This document shows, piece by piece, positions 12,420 through 24,817 of a stretch of 64,000 nt of DNA. The stretch is from Topomyia yanbarensis. Lineage: Eukaryota > Arthropoda > Insecta > Diptera > Culicidae. Under the pieces are notes generated by a model. It made no database searches. It was not told where the DNA came from and saw only the letters and a program-made list of their open reading frames with translations. The stretch lies in contig NC_080672.1 in NCBI RefSeq assembly GCF_030247195.1, positions 372,938,166 to 373,002,165 of the forward strand, given 5' to 3'. The translations under genes and the position numbers were made by a program. Position 1 is the first letter of the stretch, and every line of letters begins with the position of its first letter.

Positions 12420-15400
12420 AAGAATCTTATAGAAAATGTGTGTTATATATACCTAAACACAATTAAAATTGATTGAAACTATTTCAGTCGTGTTTTCATT
12501 TTCAACCTGCCAATTTGTGCCTGCTGCGTTGATTTAATTTAGTTCATATTTTGATCTCAGTTTTGTTATATGTATGCACGCTCTTAGCATTCGACACAAT
12601 TACCGCTGCAAAATGAGATGATAAATTTTGCCAAACGTCCATTATACCCAACGTACGTATTTAGTCATTAGTTGTATAACTGATACATTTTTTAATGAGT
12701 AAAGCGATAATTTGAAAATTAGCGGGATATTATATGTAATGATGAAAAACTTTCTGTGAGAATTTAATTGATGCCATTACCGTACTCAAATGTCCTATTC
12801 AACTATATTCAAGATCACATGATCAGCGCCAAAAAGTCGTCACGTCCCATAAAATCTAATTGGCTCACTTTTCTATGGCACGAGAAAATTTGCTTTCGCA
12901 AGCACTCGCGTATGCGACAATCGTAGTGTAGATCGAAGCCGCTTTCAGCAAGATGCGAAACATCGACGGAATTACGTCAATTGCCGCGAAATCCCTTTCG
13001 CCAAAACACCACGTTCCCGAATTGTTTATCTGCGTTGATCGGTCGATTCGGATCGCACCGGTCGGCGTTGATCGTCAGAAATAATGCCACGACGGCTGTT
13101 TCGCCGTTCGAGTGCTGGCTGGTCGCCGTGTTGCTTGTGGATGAAATTAATAAATACAATTAGGTAAAGGAACCTGACTCAAAAATTGTCGGAAAAATAT
13201 TCCATAGAACAAGTCCGCACACGATCGACGATTCGTTCGACGTTATAAGGGAAATGAGGCAAAATAGGAAGGAGCACCGCCGCGTATTTTGATGAACGAT
13301 CTGTTTATTTGCATACAGTTTAGATATTCTGCAAGGGTTTGCTATTTGCCAAATTTAATCACGCGTGTTTGTAAATAGTTTGACTATGGACTAAAAATAC
13401 GACCGAATGAGGTCGCTGCCAATGGATAAATGGCATCATAAATGCGGTAAGCAGCAACTTGACAGCCTGAAATATAGTTGATATTGTGTTGCTTGGCAAA
13501 CGAGTGATATGTTTACAGGACGTTTCGACACGGATTCGTGCCAAAGTGAACTTATTTCGAGGGTCTGATCGGGTTGATTAAATGCAAATTTTGACAGCAA
13601 GGTATGAGTTTTTACATCTTATTGACTATTTAGTTTTATCAATGAATTCTCTTTGGATTTCATATTCCTTTAATCACAAGCAATCTGTCACGATTTGCTT
13701 TGGTATTTTGTAAATGTAATTGATTGACGATATCAAAACAAGGAATGAAAAAAAAAAATCTGAGAATTAAACTCCTAACAGCTGCATTCGAGTTTTAGCC
13801 GTTGGTGTCTTTCCAGTCTAGTTACTCATCATCGTTTTATGATTTCAATACACCTGAATAATTTACATTCAATTAATGGAAACCGCGTGAACATTATCTC
13901 ACAAAACAGTGCCCAGCGGTTAAACAGGCGGTTCGTTTCGTTTTATGTGTATATACAAAGTACCTGCCAGCTTTTTTGTAGGGAAATCGTAATACAGAGT
14001 ACAGACGGGATCTTTCAACGTTCAGCTCAAGGCTAGCCAAGTAAATAAAAAGTTTATCGGGTAAACCAACCAACAGTGATTATCCTCCAAAGTCGGACAA
14101 ATTTTCGAAATTGCTGAATATTCTACCATAGCATATTGTTTTTGTTTATATATACAAATTGTTTTCATTTTAGAGTGGCCAAGAACTCCGGCCAGTTGTG
14201 TTCAGCTAATGATGTTCTAACCCACCAACAAAAACCAACTCAACTGTGTTCCCAAGTCGAATTCTAATAATACCTCAAATTCTTCCAATCATTTCATGAA
14301 TGTACTTTTCTATTTGTTTAACATTTTTCAAAGAATAAATACAATGATATAATTATAAAGATGTTTCATGGAGAAAAATTTCTTACTTTTAATAAAAAAA
14401 CAATAAGCTAATGGAAAGTCAGGTTTTAATGATTTCTGTAAACTATGTAAACTCATTTCACTGCTAGGTGGATTACGTATTTTTTATTTTATTTGTTGCC
14501 TTTCGGCTATGTTGTTGAAATCAGTTCAGATGCTATCCAGGCTACAGTGCATTATAACCGTAATTAGGTCAGCAACCAGGAAAAACCAACCTCGAGTAGA
14601 TGGAAGAAGAATTCAGTACGTCTAAACTTATAGCACCATGACAAAAAATCCTGGTTTCATATACGAACATTCTCATCCACAGTTGCCGCCGAAAAATGTG
14701 ATTAATTTACCAAAACAACAAAGATATGGTCCTGTCCGTGCTACGCATTCCTGGACAGAACCCCACCTGAGCAGAGTACCAGAGTACATTTGGCAGTTCA
14801 ATTTCCCACTCTGTTTGGAAGCTGGAATGTATTTTGCTACACCGGGACCGAGAGTTGAAATAATGAAATTAAATGCCAGACCAAAGTTCGACTTCCAGCT
14901 GCCCGCTAACCATTACCTACCGTTTCACAGGGATTCACTGCTAAACTGCCACTGCTGTGATGGTGGTTGGTGATGCTGGTTGATGGACAGCATTGCAATG
15001 CTGACAGCAGCTTTCGGTAACTTGATTTACTTTGGAGATGTGTCTGTCGGTTGGGTCGGTCGTATCTGGGCAGGAAATTTTATGCGGTGGACAGTATGGT
15101 TGATGTTTGCGAAAATTTAATTTGAAAAATATATATTTATATGTTATTCAACAGTGTCTCAATTCATTTGTGGAACTGTTATCTTTCGTTTCAATAGATT
15201 TTTGCTACGCTGCGATCCTATTGACACGGCGATGTTTTATGAGAACGGTGCTTTTCCGCACCAGGGCGAAATGAAATCTAGTTTCCGGGAAATCGCTACA
15301 TGTTTCCGCGAATCTTTTTCTATAAATCCTCACGCTAGGCAACCGCAGCCCTGGACACGAATATCCTAGGGGCACTCACTCACCGGCTAGCTGCAGCGGG

Positions 15401-15860
15401 GGAGCTTGATGAAATTAAATTTCCGTTTCACCTCGTCAAACAATAACCGAGTCCGGACAAACCCGAAGGTTAAATCTGGTCCCACTGCGGGGACATCGAA
15501 GCCGACTGGTAATCCCACATTTAGATTGGTTTTGTCACAGCTTGATGCTTCATTCGAGTGTATGGGATTAAATTTAATGTGTGAGTCTCCAAATGTTGAC
15601 CTATTCTGCCAGGAGCCAATCGGTAGGTATGTAACATCATTCCAGGTGCTAGAAGAAGAGAGTTTGGAATTACTCGATTCAACGTCTAGACCCTGACCTC
15701 TAAAGTTATTATCGTTTCAATCAATTTTGTAAATTTTCGTGGCTGCAAATACAGTTTACAGAAAGGTGAAAAATTAAAATAAATTGTGATCACAAGAACG
15801 TTTTTTTTTCTGTAAAGTAATTTTCGTACTACTTTTAATTTGGGATGTAAAGTACATGGT
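12420..15860. other. Apparently low-repeat region without a recognised gene
   Basis: I see no TE landmark and no known domain. The longest frames (14638-14973 and 15406-15696, both +) lack recognisable motifs or clear splice context. A more GC-balanced block at 12880-13160 is open on both strands, which suggests composition rather than coding. Confidence 0.35.
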
Positions 15861-16036
15861 CAAGGCTTCTGTCTGTCACGTTACATTTTACGCATATTTC
15901 ATAAGATAAGTTAGCAAAAACGATAAAATCAGATTCTATCCCAACTGCACATTATTAAGGTCACTAAATCGCACATTTTTTCTACAGAAAGTTAATTTCT
16001 ATCATGAATGGTTTTCGTGTTATTGTCATTTTAATA

Positions 16037-17387
16037 GGGGAATTGTGGGAAAAACCGACACTGTGGGTAAAACCGACACCCCACAACTTTTCCTAGAAAT
16101 CAAATTTTTATTCATTTCATAATGATACAATATTATTAGTACGTTTATTTAAAGCATTTGAAGAAAAATTGGATTTACGTTAGTGCGCCGAATGTCATAA
16201 AAATTAACAAAACATTCGACAGCAGCGTTCATACTCGTCTGGATGTAAAATTTCGTTGGTAGATTTTAAGGTTTTAACCGAACGAAAGCTTTTCAAATCA
16301 CCCCATTTTTCAGTACCTATTATTATCGGCCTGTCCTATGATCAACTAGGTGCATTGAAGACGAGTTTGAAAAATTCAATATTTTTAATTGCTTTTATAA
16401 AAAATGTGCGCTGTTGGGGTAAAACCGACACGCTATGGTTAGGGTAAAACCGACACCCTGTTAAGATGGTTGTGTATAGTTGCGATTCATTTCAAAATAC
16501 TGGGGATCTTTGTGACACTTCAATTAGCCTATTAGAACACTATAGTATTAGCAGAAACACACAGAAATACTTTTATTGTGTTTATTTCTTGTAAGTCTCT
16601 TTAAAAATCAAAAATTGGAATTTTTGCTTATCTGATTCTAACGAAGCTTTTGCTATTTCTGCAAAAAGGTCATCAAACCGAATTCATAGTGTTCTCTTGG
16701 TTTGTCATAGACGAATTTTATCACAATGAGACAATGATATTATGTATACTCCAATAGATCGTTGATGATCAGAGTCTGAAAAATCAAATCTGAAAAAGAT
16801 AGTTTTACTAAGAAGTGTGTGTGTCACTTACAAGTGAATGAATCCAATTAGCAGAACGTAGAACGCTTGAAAATCTTCTCTTATGAAATAAAATGACACT
16901 GGAGGTTGCAATGATGTGCGCAAGGATTATTTGGAAATACTCATATCAATAAATAATCCTATAGCATAAAATACTCTTATTTATAGTACTACGCTTTCGT
17001 ACTTTCTTCCCCTCACTACATGATGAAGCAATAAAAAGCACATATTTGCATCATACATACTCACACTTTATTAATCAAGCATATATCTCATGTTTAATAA
17101 AGATAAAGATTTTAATAAAGTGGAGAGAAAATAAATTAAAGGGGGTGTCGATCTTACCCCTATGGGGTGTCGGTTTTACCCGCAGTGCTTACAAAAAGTC
17201 ACTTTGTTTTCCAAGTTTTACAACCAATATTTTTTAATGAAATTAATTTTTTGAACTGCTGAAAAAATTAAGTCTTGTTAAGAATTTTCTGAAGAAGAAT
17301 TCTGCATAAAAATTATAATTTTATTGGTTTTGTGGCAACTTAGAAAAAGTGTTAAGCTTAAGGTGTCGGTTTTAACCATAATTCCCC
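16037..17387. mobile_element. TA-flanked non-autonomous TIR element with repeated AAACCGACAC motif
   Basis: Left end GGGGAATTGTGGGAAAAACC, right end the inverse of GGGGAATTATGGTTAAAACC, with TA on both sides (16035-16036, 17388-17389). The motif GGTAAAACCGACAC recurs inside the left half (about 16065, 16420, 16443), and its inverse GTGTCGGTTTTACCC near 17165 on the right. No transposase is present; the frames at 16256 and 17046 are chance. Confidence 0.65.
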
Positions 17388-17643
17388 TACGTCTGTTACG
17401 TTGTAAATTTTCGGCAGTTAGTTTGGAGGTTGCCCGACTAAATTGAAAAAGTCTGTTCTGTTGGCCCCCAAATTTGAATGAGCACAGTTTTAAGTTGAAG
17501 CTTGGAAAACAAGGAAGAGTTCAAAATATAGTTTTCCTGAAGAAAAACTTTGTTTTCGATTTTATGGAGTATTCTCAATGATCTGTCACGTTACAACTAG
17601 AATCTGTCATGTTACAGTTCTGCATTTTTATTGAAGCAAGGAT

Positions 17644-19759
17644 CAGGGCCGTCGAGTGCCACGTCGGGCCTCAAGGCTTGTATTACTGCCGGGCCCTTTT
17701 AAACCTAAGCCCTCTAGTTTAGTATGAGTTGGGATCTCTTCAGCCATGAGAAACTCGTGAGTCCGTGGTTTCTATTAGTGTCCAGTAGACTCATATTGCC
17801 ACATCCACAAATAGCGTGCCAGACAGGTGAATTTCGACAGGATCTTATTCCATGGTATCCAAATCGGGTGAAATTGCCGTAGCTACGGGTTTTTATTTGC
17901 GGGTACTCAGGAATCAGTAGCATCTAGCTCAAATGGTACAAATGAATCGTCTTTTCATGATTTTCCTGATGGAAATGATTAGGGAAGTGGTAAGGTTAGG
18001 AGTATGGAATATACCCAAGACATCACGAAGCATTATTAAATGACTTCAGATATGTACTATATTCGCATACAAATCATTTTCTTTACGGCTTCATAGTTCT
18101 ATAGAGATCATTAAAGCACACTTAGTGTCGGAAAAGATGAAAGAATGTGCCAGAATAGAGCAAGTTCAGAAGCACCTTAATGGCCGTCAGTAATGTTAAC
18201 ATAGAGCTGTTTTTTTAAAAACAGTTCCCTTCTTTATCGACACAGCAAACGAAAAAACTACCTTTCGATAACGTACCCACCCTTCGTCTCTTGTTTTGTT
18301 TGACATGCCGACTGTTTACATTAACGATTTAGTGCCTATAGAAATGGAATTCGATCCGCAGTCGGAAACCTCGTCTGAATTTGGTATACGCGTTTGATCA
18401 CCCAAGTAACCATAAGCACTAATTTAAAACTCTAGATTGACTGTAAGTTAGCATTGCTATTGCTAACTAGCCATATACAAGTTTTTTAATGCTTCAACGC
18501 ACCTAAAATTTGAAACATTAAATCTAGCACTATATCGACATACAGAACATAGACATCGTGCTAAAAAGCTTTTGAAGTTAAATGCTATGAAGTTTCTACG
18601 GAAAACTCTAAATGCAAATATAGAATCTTCTTATAGTGCTTTGAGATACCGAACAACAACACAACAAATATACCTATGCGTTCCAATAATCACCTAAACT
18701 CGTATGCCTTCCTGTAATAAATGATGATGCAAAAAACGTAAAATCAAAATGCAAATTCTGCACCATTTTTCGACAAAGATCTAATTGCAAATATAATCCA
18801 CGTTTGCGTAATTTCAACTAAACGTCTAGGTAGAGTTTGGATTCAACCGAATATACAAGCAAATCTTCTCACAGATCAGTGATCAAACGCGTATACCACA
18901 TTGGGACGAGCTTTTCAACTGCGGATTGTATCCCATTTCTATAGGCACTAAATCGTCAATTGAAACAGTCGGCACGTCGAACGAAAGAAGCGTGGTAGGG
19001 TGAGTGCATTATCGAAAGTTTATTTTTTCTTTTGCAGTATCGATAAAGAAAGGAAAAGTTATTTTTAAACGGCTCTATATTAACATTGTTGACAGCCATT
19101 AAGGTGCTTCTGAACTAGCTCTATTCTGGCACACTATTTCGCCTTTTCCGGCACTTAGGACCATTTGACATGTTTGTCGAGAATTATCTCCACACGCCTC
19201 TGACATCGTGATTAACAAATTTATGTCATGATACGGAGAAGTGGCTTCCATAAGAGCTGTAACTTTGCATTTTCCCGGGTTTTTGTGATGAAAATGCTCC
19301 CGTAAAAACCAACCTTTTCATACGTAACCATTTTACGTGGATCAACCGAAAATGGGACGTTTCATCAGACAACACTGGTTATGTAACCATGGTTTGTCCG
19401 TGCGTTCTATTGCTTTCTTCGAAAATACTTTGAATTGGCTTCTCAATATTTTGTAGTGTATTCCGTCGATTCAAGCAATACAATTCGTTTTTTAAACTTG
19501 TACACAAAGTAGACAACTCCCTTAAGAACGTTTGTTTTAACAAATGTCAACTATCAAATAAAGTTTTCGTTTTTTACGCTTTCCTAATATAACAATTTAA
19601 TAACGCGAATGATTACAAAGAAATTACTATTACTATTTTATTGCTCTTCTATGAATACGGGACGTGTTCGCCCATCTTCCGGGTAAAAACGCGGGCCCCC
19701 ATATACGACCCGGGCCCCAGGGCAATTGCCCTGGCTGCCTCCCCCTCTAATCGGGCCTG
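17644..19759. mobile_element. Non-autonomous hAT-like element 1
   Basis: Starts CAGGGCCGTCGAGTGCC, ends GGGGCCC...CTAATCGGGCCTG, and is flanked by an 8-bp duplication GCAAGGAT (17636-17643) / CCAAGGAT (19760-19767). The 8-bp target site and CAG...CTG ends are hallmarks of the hAT superfamily. GC-rich terminal blocks enclose an AT-rich interior without transposase. A foldback element (18120-19163) is nested inside. Confidence 0.7.
18120..19163. mobile_element. Foldback element with arms of about 280 bp
   Basis: The left arm (18120-18405) and right arm (18880-19163) are inverted copies. Shared blocks include GTGCCAGAATAGAGC, GTTCAGAAGCACCTTAATGG, ATTTCTATAGGCAC and GATCAAACGCGTATACCA. A unique spacer of about 475 bp lies between. 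There is no coding sequence. Confidence 0.75.
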
Positions 19760-21099
19760 CCAAGGATATCAAGACAGTCGTACACAAATCATCCTTGATC
19801 TAAGAACTGAGTATTAACGGGAAATTTCATGTTTATTTTGAAAAACATATTGGTTTTGATGCACAAACGTGAATAACTTTTGAATAGATCGCAATTTCAT
19901 AAAGTAACATATTGTCGAAATAAAATCTAAAATAACTTGAAAACATCTGCATTTTGAAGGACAATTTTTCACGACCATTTTGAATTGAAAACCCAGTTTG
20001 ATATGCATTCTACAACTAAACTATATAAAGAAAAAAAATTAAATGAAAATTAAAAATTAAATGAATTTTTGAAATATGTTAAAACTTTTTATTGTTATTT
20101 TCTTTACGATGCAATTATATTTTAAACTTTGCAATTAAATTTTAAACGTGTTATGTTTTTTGTGTTTGGTATTTATATTTATTTATTAAAAGGGCGAATT
20201 TTCACTACTAGATATTTTTGTTGAAAAAAAATCAAAATATTTCGGAAAATTTTTCTTAAGAACATTTTGCTTCGAAATGATATTTAGTATTAATATTGAA
20301 TACGAAAATTATATTTATGACTGGCAAATACTAAGAAATTTAGAAGAATAATAGTGCAATTACAGTTTCTTCAATTTTTAGGCTTTCGTTAACAAAAAAA
20401 TCATTGTTTTTCTGTAATTGTATTTTATTTTTCTGTTTTTTTAACAATGTATTTGTTATTTTAATATTTTTGTAGTAGTTTTTACCATTCTTTTTTAAAT
20501 ATTACTCTTTGATAAAAAAATGTTTGTTTAATATTGAAAAATACTTAGTCTCTCTTATAGATGAAACGTAAAAGGTTTCATCAGAATCAAAGATGGTCAC
20601 CATTCTTGACGTAATTGAATCAAAATTATTGGAATTGCTTTACAGGGGAAAACATCTGTCACGTTACAAAAGATCAACTTCAAAAAGTAGACTCAAAATA
20701 GTAAGAAAAAATGCAGGTTAGACATTGTATGCATGCTGTTGGTGTGGTCCACAAAACTTTTTCGAATTTTTGATCTGTCACGTTACAAGTTATTTGGTTT
20801 CCATTACTTCACAACTGAAAATAAGCAATAATCCATATTCATCTCAATTTTTCAAGCAATATCATCAAATTTAAATTAGACTACGATGAAAAAATGTGGT
20901 TCCAGGCAAAAAGTTGAAAATATGGATTTTGTTTACCTTTTTATATCCTTACGGTCTTTTAGTCATTTTCAGGTCATGCAAGTAGCATCAACAAACTTTT
21001 ATAAATGACATACATGAATTTTTTTTCTGGGATCACCATTCATATTTTTTAATATTAGAGGTTATATACATACGGAAAACAAACAGTTTGATGCAAAAT

Positions 21100-21245
21100 T
21101 TGATAAAAAAAAATTTCGTCTGTGGTTGTCATTTTCGGAGCCTTGACCATATGTTCAATCGAAGCTAGGCAATATATTGCAACCCGTTGACAACTTATCC
21201 CCCTTGCAGTCCAATGACGTCTTTGGATCAAAAACGCCCAGCAAC
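21100..21245 (+). pseudogene. Jockey-like LINE, left part (ORF1/ORF2 junction)
   Basis: The + strand reads a degenerate tail ending SLDQKRPAT just before the 2.8-kb TIR element. The LINE resumes after the element at 24081 with the endonuclease region. The last 8 bases here (CCAGCAAC) are duplicated at 24073-24080, which shows the two halves were once joined. Confidence 0.5.
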
Positions 21246-21594
21246 GGGTGTACCCCATTAGGCATACGGACGTTTGGCATACGTACGTTAGGCATAATGG
21301 ACGATTGGCATAATGGACGTTAGGCATGAATTATCACATTGAAGTTTCCTTTAAGGAAATAACTTCTTGGTGGTGACAGCCTTGGGTGGTGAGAGCGCAA
21401 ATGTTTGAAATTTTTTGAATTACTCTAGAAGCTGATAAAACTCGATCAACATTTTATTTTATTGTATATATCTCAGGAAATCTTCACTCAAATAAAAGAT
21501 GCAGAACGAATGAACAAATTGCACATCTCTAAAATAGGCTAAATACTCGTATTTAAAAACAGTCTATTTTGTATTAAGGTTTGAATAAAGCACA

Positions 21595-21972
21595 TCAACC
21601 CCTTCAATCTTCATGCCCATGTTGTTTGTAAACAACGTTTTTAAACTGCTAAAACGTATGATTTTGGCAGAATTTACTCACAAAAATAAGGAAGACCAGC
21701 AACTGGGACTATTAGAACTTAGAACTGAAGTTATTGCTATTAGTCTGATATAACTCTACTGGAGCAGTACCACCAGAGATATTGACAGTTGGCGTTGATA
21801 CATGAAATTTTGATATATCTTCATTATTTTCCATCATTAGAATTGTGTTGAGCACCGGAAGGTAAATATTAAGCAGCTTCCAGCACTGCGAAAGAAGCAT
21901 CTTTCAAAGCGAGTTTTTCGTGTTTCTTGAACCCTATGAACGCTAGAAAAAAGTTGGGCATGTAAGGATTAA
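21595..21972. mobile_element. piggyBac-like MITE, copy 3, internally shortened
   Basis: Starts TCAACCCCTTCA...TTCATGCCCATG (the flank TTAA has decayed to TCAA) and ends GGGCATGTAAGGA-TTAA. About 150 bp of the interior present in the other copies is missing. It is nested inside the 21246-24072 TIR element. Confidence 0.55.
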
Positions 21973-22381
21973 CTTAGGTTAGTTCTTCATGCATGCAAGA
22001 TGTAATTGTCCAAGAAGAAAATATATAACCTGGAAGAACAGCTCATGAAAGAAAGAATGATGCATTTTATTATTCATTCAACGACTATACGAATATTGCT
22101 GGTTCTATATTGATTATCTCCCATATTCTTAAGCACAGTGACTATATTCTTGAGGCCATTACAAATAGACCTACGGAAACTCTTTGATGTGAAAGAGAGT
22201 TTATTCCTGTACCGTCATGAGTTATTGAAACGAAAAAGGTATCGTTACAAAACGTAGAATCCGTAGCCTAATGTGGATCCTGTACATAACACTGCCAGTT
22301 TCCATTGGATCCAAAACTTAATGTCTGTTCGTAAATTTTTCCCATTTTTTGTTAATAACCTATTGAGTCAATTTGTTAAAT

Positions 22382-23671
22382 GTTGTAACGGCATTTAATT
22401 AGCAAGATACTGGAAGGTGAAGTATATTTTTCAATATTAAGAGCCATAGTACCGTAACCCGGGGTGACATTGATCATTTTTCGAAGTAATCATTGCATAT
22501 TTTTAGACGCAACACATTTTATTCAAGTTTAATATTTTTAAACCATGTACTGATGCATGGAGAACAAGATTGGATGATTTTACCTACAATTGTCCGCTTA
22601 CAGTCTTTTTTTCAAAAATGATTTCAAGTTGAAGTCCGTTTTCGTGTTCCGGGGTGACTTTGATAACCTGCATGTTCACCCACATTAAGTTATTGATGTC
22701 AATGTTTTTCATTCAAATGTTTGTTTAAACTAATACTGGAAAGATACTCATTGTTAAATAGATGTTAATTGGTATTATACAAAGTATTTCAATGTACTGT
22801 AAAATTCGAGTATCCAAAATTCGTATAATTTGTGTTCAACTAGAATAAAAGATTCTGAAAACTTTTAAAACTGCTAAAATTGTTTTATTTCAGTGCTTTA
22901 TCAATGTACAAAATGTTTCATCCATTTTAACATGTTGGAATATTGAACAATGAAAAAATGTTGCGAATTTTAGCTTAAAATAATTTGAAATAATTGCCAA
23001 CTAGTTTCACAAAAAATGTATTAAAAATAAACAAACTCTTAAAACTAAATTTAGCATATGCCAATCTAAAGGAATATAAAAACTCGCTTGTAATTTATTA
23101 CTCTTGCTCAAATCTGAGATTTATTTGTTTTATAAAAATAGACACTTTTCGAAGCTTCGTAAAAATCAGGTAAAGTCAACTTTCGGGTTATTGTAGTTTT
23201 TGTACCCAAAAACCGAACAATATACTCAAAAAGTATAACAAATCAGTATTTTATAAGTTTAGAGTAAAAACCATTTGAAATTAAAATGATTCGGTAGACT
23301 ATTCTGGTTTAATAAGCGATCTACGAAAAAAGTTTCGAGTGATCAAAGTCACCCCGGTTTATGGTACTCAAGGGAGACCAAAGTGTTGAAAGAAGAAAGT
23401 TTAGAAAAGCGTTAAAAGGGTCATATGAGCAAGCTTAGAGTTTCCCGGCGACTTAACCCTTTGTCTGCTACCGCAGGAGTCAGGATCTTTTGCCATTAGA
23501 AATGCGAATCACCTGAGTCTGCGGCATGTCCGGACGAGCGTAAAGTAACTTCGTATTTCATGCTGTCGGAACCGATCTTCCACTCCTTGCTCTCCCTTGA
23601 GTACTATGGCTCTTAATATGGAAAAATATACTTCACCTTCCAGTCCCTTGTCAATTAAATGTCGTTACAAC
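22382..23671. mobile_element. MITE with ~70-bp inverted ends, interrupted by a second MITE
   Basis: Left arm 22382-22450 and right arm 23601-23671 share GGAAGGTGAAGTATATTTTT, TATTAAGAGCCATAGTA and GTTGTAACGxCATTTAATT in inverse orientation. A 913-bp TA-flanked element (22452-23364) sits in the left part. Related ends occur at 33788-34000 (+) and 51170-51400 (-). Confidence 0.7.
22452..23364. mobile_element. TA-flanked TIR element with repeated CCGGGGTGAC motif
   Basis: Ends CCGTAACCCGGGGTGACATT and, inverted on the right, CCATAAACCGGGGTGACTTT, flanked by TA at 22450-22451 and 23365-23366. A third copy of CCGGGGTGACTTTGATAA lies at 22650. It is non-coding and AT-rich inside. Confidence 0.7.
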
Positions 23672-24080
23672 AGTCTGTTCATTATATTGCTTTTTTAAAT
23701 ATTTGGATGCAACTGTATTGGTAATACATCTAAAAGGCTGAAAATTTGGCTGTATCAAAACTGAAGGGATATTTTCTTCATCTCGTCTATAGAAAAATAG
23801 GAAAAAAGCTCTACACTTGTAAGGGTTAAATATCTCGCATGGTATTTTTCATTTTAGAGTCTCTCGCTAGAGTTATGCAAAGGTATGGTATAGCAAAGCG
23901 TCATTTTTTCCTAACCTAAAAAAAGCGAAATCTCTAACGGAAGCCTTGCGATTATTTTATATTTTTGTGAATTATGCCTATCGTCCATTATGCCTAACGT
24001 ACATTATGCCAATAGTCCATTATGCCTAACGTACTTATGGCTAACGTGTTTATGCCAAACGTCGCGCACCCCCCAGCAAC

Positions 24081-24660
24081 ACTCAGCTAATAGTACTTCA
24101 ACAGCGGAATCAGTTAGGAATCTATACCAAAATTGACGAACTTTTTGTTGCGGTCTACGACGAATGTTATGACGTCATCGTTTTGACCGAGAACGATTTG
24201 GTTGAACGATGAAATAAATTCTCTTCAATTATTTGGCCCGAACTACACCGTTTGCCGCAACGATAGAGATTCAGCTAGAACAGGTAAAAGGCGAGGTGGT
24301 GGTGTCCTTATCGCTGTGACTAATCGGTTGGCATCTAAAATAATGGATGGCACTGATAGTTATCTTGAACAACTGTTGGTGACCGTTATCAGTGAAAACC
24401 GCATGATCTGTATAGGAGTTATCTACATTCCCCGAATTTGCTCATGATCTCAACGTTCATATCGTAGCTTCATAGCTACATATCGAGACAATGCTGACTA
24501 CGTCTAGTAAGCTCAAATCACACGACTTTTTCTTAATGTTCGGTGATTATAACCAGCATTGAACCTACTGTTTGTGAATGAAGAGACATTACCTAACTGC
24601 TGTGTCTGCTTAAAACAAAACAAGTTCAGCGTGGCCACCAAGATTTCGGGAGACTATTCT
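24081..24660 (+). pseudogene. Jockey-like LINE endonuclease fragment, right part
   Basis: The reading VAVYDECYDVIVLTE is followed by a frameshift, then NDEINSLQLFGPNYTV, GKRRGGGVLIAV, ICIGVIYIP and, in another frame, FGDYNQH. These are the conserved blocks of the apurinic-like endonuclease (EEP) that opens ORF2 of Jockey-type LINEs, where it nicks target DNA. The LTETW active-site block is broken to LTEN plus a shift. The RT domain is absent, so the copy is dead. Confidence 0.75.
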
Positions 24661-24817
24661 AGAGGTTCAATACTAACAATTAAGCGGATAAAAAAGTCGA
24701 TTTCCTTTGTCCACTACACCAGACGCCCCCCTTAACTCTAGAACGTTGCACTTGCGTTTTCCACCCTAGAACGTAAAAATGCAAACAAAAGAAATGTATA
24801 ATACAAAATTTTCTTCG

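Larger units (their letters stand above)
15872..20790 (+). repeat. Dispersed direct repeat motif TCTGTCACGTTACA
   Basis: Six same-orientation copies: 15873, 17391 (TCTGTTACGTTGTA), 17582, 17602 (TCTGTCATGTTACA), 20649 and 20773. Large insertions (16037-17387 and 17644-19759) separate them. Without the insertions they would lie within about 1.5 kb, so they probably belong to one older repeat. Confidence 0.6.
21246..24072. mobile_element. 2.8-kb TIR element with iterated 16-bp terminal units
   Basis: It is bounded by an exact 8-bp duplication CCAGCAAC (21238-21245 and 24073-24080). The left end starts GGGTGTACCCCATTAGGCAT and continues with units like GGCATAATGGACGTTA; the right end is the inverse, with about six such units ending ACGTCGCGCACCCC. 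No transposase is seen. Two MITEs are nested within (21595-21972 and 22382-23671). The superfamily is uncertain, although an 8-bp target site would fit hAT or P-like elements. Confidence 0.7.
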
